NCBI RefSeq assembly: GCF_002068095.1
Contig: NZ_LWIG01000007.1
Span: forward strand, 1 to 38,383
Source of the DNA: Bradyrhizobium sacchari
GTDB lineage: Bacteria > Pseudomonadota > Alphaproteobacteria > Rhizobiales > Xanthobacteraceae
Reading direction: 5' to 3'
Length of the DNA: 38,383 bases
A program made the position numbers and the translations under genes. Below are positions 32,525-38,383 of the stretch, piece by piece (the stretch's first letter is position 1; each line of letters begins with the position of its first letter). A model generated the notes under the pieces. It saw only the letters and a program-made list of their open reading frames with translations, made no database searches and was not told where the DNA came from.

Positions 32525-33887
32525 ACGCGGCCTGCGCTTCCGGCAGATCCCAGATCTTGCCGATCGCGGCGCTGCCGGCGGCGGTGATCGCGGCTTCGTC
32601 CGCACCGAGACAGCGTCCCTCATCGATCAGCACGCGGCCGTCGACCATGACCTGGTCGATATTGGCTCGGTTGGCGAGCGCGATCAGCGCGCGGCGCGGG
32701 TCGAACAGCGGCTGAAGATGCGGATGGGTGAGATCGACGACGGTGAGATCGGCGGTCGCGCCCGGCTCGATGCGGCCGAGATCCGGCCGCTTGATGACGT
32801 CGGCGGCGACAGCCGTGTTCGCCTCGATCAGCTCGGGTGAATTCGCGACGTCGGGGCGGGCGGAGGTGACCTTGGAGATCAGCGAAGCCGCATTGAGCTC
32901 GCCGAGCAGGTCCATGTTGTAGCCGTCGGTGCCGACCACGGTGCGGACGCCGTGCTCGGCGAAACGGCTGAACGCCGCGGTGACACCGGCACGCGCGAAC
33001 ACGCGCGGGCAGTTCAAGACGGTCATGCCGCGCGCGGCCATCAGCTTGAGATCGTCGTCGCTGCTGAACATGCAGTGCGCCGCCATCAGGTCGGGCGCGA
33101 GTAGGCCGAGCCAGTCCAGATATTGCGCCGGCGTGCGGCCGCCATAGCGCTTGCCGATAGTCTCGACCTCGCCCCGGCTCTGCGCCATATGCGTCGTGAT
33201 GGGGACGCCGAGCTCGCGCGCCCGGGTGGCGCAGGCCCTGAGCAGATCGGGCCCGCAGGTGTCGGTGGCATGCGGGCTCATCGCGAGCGAGATGCGGCCG
33301 TCGCCGCGATTGTTCCAGCGCTGATAGAGCGCGTCCCACGTCGCCATGTCGGCAGCACCATCATCGCCGGAATAGCGGACCACACCGTCGGGGCCGGCCT
33401 TGGCATCCGACGTCGAGAACAGATAGGGCGCGCCGTAGAAGCGAATGCCCATCTCGTCCGCGGCATCGAACATTTCGGGAATCGAATTGCGGAACGGCTC
33501 CATCACCGTGGTGGCGCCGCCCTTGAGGAGCTGGAGGATGCCGAGCCGCGCCACTGCGAGGCGCTCCTCTGCCGACAGGATCTCGGCGCCGCGCTTGGTG
33601 AGCGGCAGCAGCACCGTGTAGACGATGCTCTGGTTGTTCTTGCGGCCGTTGCCATCCTCGGTGTGACTGCGCGCGACCGCCTCGGAGAAGCAGTGATTGT
33701 GCAGGTTCAACAGACCCGGCAGCACGAAGCGGCCGGGACGGTCGTAGACTGCATCGGCGCGCGGCTTGTCGCGCGTGACTGCGGCGATCCTCTTGCCTTC
33801 GACCAGGACCCAATGGTCGCGCAGCACGTCCTGCGCGCCGTCTTTCCGTGACAGCACATAGCTGCCGAAGATCGCTGTTGTGCTCAT
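32514..33887 (-). CDS. Amidohydrolase (AtzA/TrzA/SsnA-like deaminase or chlorohydrolase family)
   Basis: A 457-residue metal-dependent hydrolase of the cyclic amidohydrolase fold. Metal ligands are H63 and H65 (NLHNHCFSEA), a His in ITTHMAQSRGE, a His in MAAHCMFSSDD and the Asp of VGTDGYNMD. The N- and C-terminal beta-sandwich parts (GSYVLSRKDGAQ and VMVDGRVLIDEGR) are also present. Relatives deaminate guanine, 8-oxoguanine, cytosine or triazines. An amidine- or ureide-type nitrogen compound is the likely target, but the exact one is open. The start overlaps the stop of the binding-protein gene (ATGA). It is the last gene of the right-hand operon and converges with the LysR gene by 11 bases. 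Confidence 0.9.
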   Translation of the reverse strand: MSTTAIFGSYVLSRKDGAQDVLRDHWVLVEGKRIAAVTRDKPRADAVYDRPGRFVLPGLLNLHNHCFSEAVARSHTEDGNGRKNNQSIVYTVLLPLTKRGAEILSAEERLAVARLGILQLLKGGATTVMEPFRNSIPEMFDAADEMGIRFYGAPYLFSTSDAKAGPDGVVRYSGDDGAADMATWDALYQRWNNRGDGRISLAMSPHATDTCGPDLLRACATRARELGVPITTHMAQSRGEVETIGKRYGGRTPAQYLDWLGLLAPDLMAAHCMFSSDDDLKLMAARGMTVLNCPRVFARAGVTAAFSRFAEHGVRTVVGTDGYNMDLLGELNAASLISKVTSARPDVANSPELIEANTAVAADVIKRPDLGRIEPGATADLTVVDLTHPHLQPLFDPRRALIALANRANIDQVMVDGRVLIDEGRCLGADEAAITAAGSAAIGKIWDLPEAQAAFNG

Positions 33888-35467
33888 GCGGGGCGTACGT
33901 TCCAGAACACGGCGGTGCCGTCGAGAATGCCGGTGATGGCTTTGCGATAGGCGGTCGGCTGCTTGTACAGGCCGATCGGAATATAGGGGATTTCCTCGAA
34001 CGCGACCGCCTGGATCTCGCGGCAGACGCGCTGCTGCTCGGCAAGCTCGGAGGCCGCCAGCCACTGACTGCGCAGCTCGCCCATCTTCGTGCTCGCATAC
34101 CAGCCGGCGACCTTGCCTTCGCCGCGGATATTGGTGTTGCCGGCCGGGTTGAGCCAGTCGATACCCTGCCAGTTGCCGACGGCCGCGCTCCAGCCGCCTT
34201 GCCCGATCGGGTCCTTCTTCAACTGGCGCTGCAGCACGACGGCGAAATCGAGCCCGGCATATTCGACATTCATGCCGGCCTTGCGCAAGCTATCGACCGC
34301 GATCTCGCCGAGCGGTTTTTGCGCCAGCGAGTTGGTGGGCACGAGCAGCACGATCTTTTCGCCGTTGTAGCCGGCGGCCTTCAGGTCGGCCTTGACCTTG
34401 TCGTAGTTGCGCGGGCCGCGGAACACGTCGAGGCCGACGTTGCTCGCCATCGGCGTATCAGGGGCGAAATAGCCGATCGGCGAGACCTGGAAGGCCGGAT
34501 CGGTGCCCGCGACTGCGGTCATGAACGCCGACTGGTCGATCGCACCGAGCAGCGCGCGGCGGATGGCGGGTTTGTCGAACGGCGGCTGCAGATGATTGAG
34601 GCGCAGCATGCAGGCATAGCCTCTGGGATCGAGGACGCGCGTCTCGATGTCACCGGCGGCCTTGATCACCGGCAAGAGATCATGCGGCGTGGTCTCCTGC
34701 CAATCCTGCTCGCCGGTCTGGAGCGCGGCGACGCCGGTGCCGGCATCGGGCGTGGTGGTCCAGACCACGCGATCGTAGTGCACGATCTTCGGCCCGGCGG
34801 TCCAATCCGGCTTGCCGTCGGCGCGCGGCTGGTAGCGCTCGAACCTGGCGTAGGCGTTGCGGGCGCCCTGCACGCGCTCGTCGGCGAGGTAGCGGAACGG
34901 GCCGCTGCCGATCACCTCGGTGAGCGGCTTGAACGGGTCCTGGCTCGCCAGCCGCTCCGGCATCATGAAGCAGGCATTGATCGCGGCCTTGCCTAGCGCC
35001 TGCGGCAGCAGCGGGAACGGACGCTTGAGAAGGAAGCGAATGGTGCGGTCGTCAGCGGCAGACAGCTCAACAGTCGCGTCCATCAGCTCGCCGCCAAAAC
35101 CGTCGCGCGCCGCCCAGCGACGGATGCTGGCAACGCAGTCGCGGGCGAGCACGCGTTCGCCGTCGTGCCAGAACAGGCCGTCGCGCAAGCCGAGGTCCCA
35201 CTGCAGCTGGTCGCTGGAGATCGCATGACCCGACAGCATCTGCGGCGAAACCTGCAGTGATGAGCTCATCCCGTAGAGCGTGTCGTAGACCATGAAGCCG
35301 TGGTTTCGCGACACCTGCGCGGTCGAATAGATGGGGTCGACGAAGGCGAGATCGATGACGGGAATGAAGCGCAGCGTAGACTGCGATTCGGCGCGCACGA
35401 GGCCCGGCAAGGACAGCGCCGGCATGGCAGCGGCGGCCTTGAGGAGCGAGCGGCGGGAGATGGGCAT
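33884..35467 (-). CDS. ABC transporter substrate-binding protein, family 5 (dipeptide/nickel type)
   Basis: This 527-residue protein starts MPISRRSLLKAAAAMPALSL, a twin-arginine-type signal (SRRSLLK) with cleavage likely after VRA near residue 26. The mature protein has the SBP_bac_5 pattern: YDTLYGMSSSLQVSPQMLSG, WDLGLRDGLFWHDGERVLAR and a C-terminal EEIPYIPIGLYKQPTAYRK. Family 5 proteins bind peptides, opines, glutathione or metal chelates. No permease or ATPase of the matching dipeptide type is visible, and the adjacent ABC genes are of the amino-acid type. It is linked by ATGA to the amidohydrolase gene, so its ligand may be that enzyme's substrate. Confidence 0.92.
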   Translation of the reverse strand: MPISRRSLLKAAAAMPALSLPGLVRAESQSTLRFIPVIDLAFVDPIYSTAQVSRNHGFMVYDTLYGMSSSLQVSPQMLSGHAISSDQLQWDLGLRDGLFWHDGERVLARDCVASIRRWAARDGFGGELMDATVELSAADDRTIRFLLKRPFPLLPQALGKAAINACFMMPERLASQDPFKPLTEVIGSGPFRYLADERVQGARNAYARFERYQPRADGKPDWTAGPKIVHYDRVVWTTTPDAGTGVAALQTGEQDWQETTPHDLLPVIKAAGDIETRVLDPRGYACMLRLNHLQPPFDKPAIRRALLGAIDQSAFMTAVAGTDPAFQVSPIGYFAPDTPMASNVGLDVFRGPRNYDKVKADLKAAGYNGEKIVLLVPTNSLAQKPLGEIAVDSLRKAGMNVEYAGLDFAVVLQRQLKKDPIGQGGWSAAVGNWQGIDWLNPAGNTNIRGEGKVAGWYASTKMGELRSQWLAASELAEQQRVCREIQAVAFEEIPYIPIGLYKQPTAYRKAITGILDGTAVFWNVRPA

Positions 35468-35488
35468 GACAGGCGGCTCCTGAAGGAT

Positions 35489-36145
35489 TTACGTGTTCAA
35501 CAAGACCGCGCCGATGGCAGCGGCGACCGCTTGCTGCGCCGGCTCGACGACGGGCACGCCGATCGCCTCCGCGATCGCCGCGCGGTGCAACGCCATGCCG
35601 GCGCAGCCCATCACCACGACATCGGCGCGGCATTGGGTGACCAGCGCACGGCCCGCGTCGATCAGGCGGCCGCGGATGTCTGCACCTGCCGTCTCGGCCG
35701 CGCTCGCGCCGACCGACCAGCTCCCGGCATAGCGGCCATCGACGCCCATCACGCGGGTCATGCGCTGCTGGCGGCGAATGCTCGACGGCGACAGCGCGAT
35801 AATGCCAAAGCGCTCGCCCAGCATCAGCGCACGGAAGATGCCGCATTCCGCGATGCCCATGACCGGGCGGCCACCGGCGGCTTCACGCACCGCATGCAGG
35901 CCTGGATCGCTGAAGCAGGCCAGCACGAAGGCATCGGCCTTGTCGCGCGACACACGATCGACCAGGGGCATGACGACGCTGTCGGCATCGCGCTGCGAGC
36001 TGATGCCCGGCGGGCCCTCGGCAAGGCCGACCACCTCGATCTCAGGCCCGCCGGTGATGCGCAGCGGCGCCACCGCGTCGTCGATCGCCGCCGTCACCGA
36101 CGCCGAAGAGTTGGGGTTGATGACGAGGATACGGCGACGGGTCAT
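35489..36145 (-). CDS. Asp/Glu/hydantoin racemase-family protein (HyuE/HpxA-like)
   Basis: A 218-residue protein starts MTRRRILVINPNSSASVTAA, the usual opening of hydantoin and allantoin racemases. The two catalytic cysteines are C77 (VLACFSDPG) and C181 (VMGCAGMA). Together they remove and return the alpha-proton of a cyclic ureide or amino acid. Length and motifs fit hydantoin racemase and the allantoin racemase HpxA better than glutamate racemase. It stands between a PuuE-like hydrolase gene and a binding-protein gene in the right-hand operon. This context suggests it makes both enantiomers of an imported cyclic ureide available. Confidence 0.88.
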   Translation of the reverse strand: MTRRRILVINPNSSASVTAAIDDAVAPLRITGGPEIEVVGLAEGPPGISSQRDADSVVMPLVDRVSRDKADAFVLACFSDPGLHAVREAAGGRPVMGIAECGIFRALMLGERFGIIALSPSSIRRQQRMTRVMGVDGRYAGSWSVGASAAETAGADIRGRLIDAGRALVTQCRADVVVMGCAGMALHRAAIAEAIGVPVVEPAQQAVAAAIGAVLLNT

Positions 36146-36153
36146 GGCTGGGC

Positions 36154-37038
36154 TCAGCGGTTGGCCGCTTCATGGCGCAGGAAGTTTCCCGCGATCTTCT
36201 CGCCGGTGGTGATCCACACGTCGGGACACGACTTTGCGTAAGTGAGGAACTCGCGTAGCAGGCGCAGCCGCATCGGACGGCCGCTGCATTGCGGATGCAG
36301 CACCGTCGTCACCATCGCGCCCCAGTCGCGGACCTCATCCAGCTCGTCCCTCCACATCGAGAGCACATGCTCCTTGGGGAAGATCGAGCGCGGGCTGAAG
36401 CGCGCGGACAGGCCGTGCATCCAGTCGTCATAGCTCGCGGTGACCGGCAGCTCGATGGTGCCGGGTTTGCCGTCGGCAAGCCGATGGCGATAGGGCCTGA
36501 CATCATCGCGGAATGAGGACGTGTAGACGATGCCATGCCGCACCAGCGCGACGCGCAGCTCCTCGGTGAACTCGCCATAGGGCGCGCGATAGCCGGTCGG
36601 CTTGACGCCGAGCCGGCGCTTCAGCGCCTCGAAGCCGCGCTCCAGCTCCTCCTCGATCCAGGGATCACCGGGATCGGGCAAGAGATGGTGATAGCCGTGA
36701 TGGCCGATCTCGTGGCCGGCCTTCAGAATCGATTCGGCCATCGCCGGATGCGCATCCACCGACCAACCCGTGACGAAGAACGTCGCCTTGAGATCGAGCT
36801 GGTCGAGCAGCTCCAGCAGTTTTGGCGTGCCGGCGCGCGCCTCATAGCCGCCATAGCTCATGGTGATGAGCCGCTGCGCGTGCATCGCGTCCTTGCTGGT
36901 CCAGGCGCTCTCGGCGTCCACGTCGAATGACAGGAACATCGCGGATGTATACGGCTTCGGCCAGGGATATTCGGGCGCGGGATCCGCGGTGTTGGCCGGA
37001 ACGAGCGGGATGCTCTTGAGTGCCTTACTGTCCAGCAT
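36154..37038 (-). CDS. Polysaccharide-deacetylase-fold hydrolase (PuuE allantoinase-like)
   Basis: A 294-residue NodB-fold protein. Motif 1 is FLSFDVDAESAW (D39, D41), and the metal-binding HxxxH is H113-H117 (GHHGYHH). YRAPYGEF, the motif that follows in the family, and the LHPQCSGRPMRLRLLREFL end also appear. It lacks a signal peptide, unlike most polysaccharide deacetylases. Cytoplasmic members of this type include PuuE allantoinases and imidase-like hydrolases. Next to a hydantoin/allantoin racemase gene, ring opening of a ureide or imide is the more likely role. Its start codon lies within the upstream binding-protein gene (14-base overlap). Confidence 0.88.
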   Translation of the reverse strand: MLDSKALKSIPLVPANTADPAPEYPWPKPYTSAMFLSFDVDAESAWTSKDAMHAQRLITMSYGGYEARAGTPKLLELLDQLDLKATFFVTGWSVDAHPAMAESILKAGHEIGHHGYHHLLPDPGDPWIEEELERGFEALKRRLGVKPTGYRAPYGEFTEELRVALVRHGIVYTSSFRDDVRPYRHRLADGKPGTIELPVTASYDDWMHGLSARFSPRSIFPKEHVLSMWRDELDEVRDWGAMVTTVLHPQCSGRPMRLRLLREFLTYAKSCPDVWITTGEKIAGNFLRHEAANR

Positions 37039-37840
37039 TGATGGTCGCCTTCTCTAATCCGTTGTCGTTGAGTTTCCACTTCGCCAGCAGCGTCCTGTAA
37101 GTGCCGTCGGCAATCAGCGCGTCGACGGCCTCGAGAGTGGCCTGCTGAAGCGCCTTTTCCTTGACCGGCAGCGCGATGCCCGTGAACTGCGTCGCGATGG
37201 GCTCGCCGACCGGCGCATAGGTGCCCGGCTCGAGGTCCATCAGATAGGGCAGCGTCTCATTGCCCTGCACGGCGGCGTCGATGCGGCCCTGCCGGAGCTG
37301 CGTGCGTGCATCGGCCGAGCCGTCGGTGCCGACGAACTGGATCGGGTTGCCGCCGCAATTCTTCTGGCTCCACTTGTCGATCTCGGCCGGAAACATGGTC
37401 CGGCGGCTGGCACCGACCTTCTTGCCGCAGAACGCAGCCATGTCCTTGAATTCGGACGCACGGGACTGCTGCACGAAGAATTTTGGACCGCTGCGCAGAT
37501 AATCGACGAAGGACGCGATCTCGTGCCGGCTCGCATAATCGGTGAAGCCGGACAGGATGGCATCCACCCGCCCCGTCGAAATCGACGGCATGAATTCGGC
37601 AAAGCTGGTCTCGGTCCATTCGATCTTGACGCCGAGCTTGCGGCCGATCGCCTCGCCGAGATCGATGTCGAATCCGGACAGCGCATTGGTCGCGGGATCG
37701 CGGAACTCCATCGGCGGATAGTTCGGCACCAGCGCCACCTTGAGGCTGCCGCGCTTGGCGATATCAGGCGGCAGCTCGATCGCCATCGCCGCTGCACTCA
37801 TGGCGCCCAGCAACGCCGCCGCAATCAAAAGCCTCTTCAT
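37025..37840 (-). CDS. Amino-acid ABC transporter substrate-binding protein (family 3)
   Basis: This 271-residue periplasmic protein has a Sec signal (MKRLLIAAALLGAMSAAAMA). The mature part begins LKVALVPNYPPMEFRDPATN, and GFDIDLGEAIGRKLGVKIEW and the C-terminal VDALIADGTYRTLLAKWKL follow. This is the pattern of polar amino acid-binding proteins. The ATG at 37840 starts the signal peptide; an upstream TTG four codons earlier is less likely. The gene lies 14 bases after the ATPase gene and overlaps the next gene by 14 bases. The matching permeases should lie beyond the right edge. The ligand may be a ureide or modified amino acid, given the enzymes downstream. Confidence 0.92.
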   Translation of the reverse strand: MKRLLIAAALLGAMSAAAMAIELPPDIAKRGSLKVALVPNYPPMEFRDPATNALSGFDIDLGEAIGRKLGVKIEWTETSFAEFMPSISTGRVDAILSGFTDYASRHEIASFVDYLRSGPKFFVQQSRASEFKDMAAFCGKKVGASRRTMFPAEIDKWSQKNCGGNPIQFVGTDGSADARTQLRQGRIDAAVQGNETLPYLMDLEPGTYAPVGEPIATQFTGIALPVKEKALQQATLEAVDALIADGTYRTLLAKWKLNDNGLEKATINAGQ

Positions 37841-37854
37841 CGCCACCCCCAATG

Positions 37855-38383
37855 TCAGATCACTGCCGAAAGAAATGCCTTGGTGCGCTCCTCGCGCGGC
37901 GCGCCCAACACGTCGGAGGCGCGGCCCTGCTCGATGATCGCGCCCTGGTCCATGTAGACGACACGGTCGGCGACCTCGCGCGCGAAGCCGAGCTCGTGCG
38001 TCACCACCATCATGGTCATGCCGCTCTTCGCCAGCTCCTTCATGACCGCAAGCACCTCGCCGACGAGCTCGGGATCGAGCGCGCTGGTCGGCTCGTCGAA
38101 CAGCATCAGCATCGGCTTCATCGCGAGCGCGCGCGCAATCGCCACGCGCTGCTGCTGGCCGCCGGAGAGCTGCGCGGGATAGGAGTCCGCCTTGGCCGCC
38201 AGCCCGACGCGCCGGAGCAGCTCCAGTGCCTCGGCGCGCACCTCATCCAGCTTACGCCCCTGAACCTGGGTCGGGCCCTCGGTGATATTCTCGAGCGCGG
38301 TCTTGTGCGGGAAGAGATTGAAGCGCTGGAAGACCATGCCGGTCTTGAGCCGCTGCCGCCCGATCTCGCGCTCGGAGAGGCGG
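37855..38383 (-). CDS. Amino-acid ABC transporter ATP-binding protein (partial)
   Basis: The C-terminal 175 residues of a GlnQ/HisP-type ATPase; the start lies beyond the right edge. The frame stays open through the ATG at 38337 to the end ([20 protein letters not shown]), which shows that this ATG is internal. Visible elements are the Q-loop [14 protein letters not shown], signature [17 protein letters not shown], Walker [16 protein letters not shown] and the switch His in VVTHELGFA. The missing part should carry Walker A. It powers the importer that includes the adjacent family 3 binding protein. Confidence 0.94.
   Translation of the reverse strand, partial: RLSEREIGRQRLKTGMVFQRFNLFPHKTALENITEGPTQVQGRKLDEVRAEALELLRRVGLAAKADSYPAQLSGGQQQRVAIARALAMKPMLMLFDEPTSALDPELVGEVLAVMKELAKSGMTMMVVTHELGFAREVADRVVYMDQGAIIEQGRASDVLGAPREERTKAFLSAVI

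Overview
The window looks like chromosomal DNA of a Bradyrhizobium-type alphaproteobacterium. The clues are high GC, very GC-biased third codon positions, several palindromic intergenic repeats of the kind scattered through Bradyrhizobium/Rhodopseudomonas genomes, and a gene set dominated by solute uptake and small-molecule catabolism. The genus is an inference from style and gene content, not from a marker gene. No tRNA, rRNA, CRISPR array or phage module was seen. The only mobile element is the start of an IS110-type transposase cut by the left edge.

Region 1 (1-5.0 kb): the IS110 fragment, palindromic elements, a secreted COG3904-like protein, a possible 30-residue peptide gene and a small lipoprotein. 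Next comes a compact sigma-factor module on the minus strand: a YCII/DGPF protein, an ECF42-type sigma factor with its long C-terminal extension, an SRPBCC protein and a VOC (PhnB-like) protein. Two copies of TGTCGG-N17-CGTC stand in front of the two transcription units of this module, which suggests that the sigma factor drives both. Region 2 (5.0-9.7 kb): a GhrA-type 2-hydroxyacid dehydrogenase, a methyl-accepting chemotaxis protein, and a TetR/glutathione S-transferase divergent pair that shares a long inverted repeat.

Region 3 (9.8-16.6 kb, minus strand): a five-gene operon hyuA-hyuB-dctP-dctQ-dctM. It couples an ATP-dependent hydantoinase/oxoprolinase-type enzyme to a TRAP transporter. 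A near-consensus sigma-54 promoter lies just upstream of hyuA. Region 4 (16.6-23.0 kb): a Sir2 deacylase, an SDR oxidoreductase, an NCS2 nucleobase permease, a divergent dctA C4-dicarboxylate carrier with a perfect 19-bp palindrome upstream, and an ABC-F ATPase.

Region 5 (23.2-32.5 kb): a nine-gene minus-strand operon. It encodes a spermidine/putrescine-type ABC importer (PotD, A, B, C order), one DAO-family flavoprotein, a three-gene HcnABC/octopine-oxidase-like dehydrogenase (2Fe-2S protein, FAD/NAD protein with a four-cysteine tail, second DAO subunit) and a RidA imine deaminase. A LysR gene is transcribed divergently. The logic is uptake of an amino compound, its oxidation to an imine, and hydrolysis of the imine. 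Region 6 (32.5 kb to the right edge): a second minus-strand operon with an amino-acid ABC ATPase (cut by the edge), its binding protein, a PuuE/NodB-fold hydrolase, a hydantoin/allantoin racemase-like protein, a dipeptide-type binding protein without permeases, and an AtzA/SsnA-like amidohydrolase. This resembles a ureide or cyclic-amide degradation route. The most interesting possibilities are the ECF42 mini-regulon, the sigma-54-driven hyu-TRAP operon, and the two adjacent catabolic operons whose substrates cannot be assigned from sequence alone.
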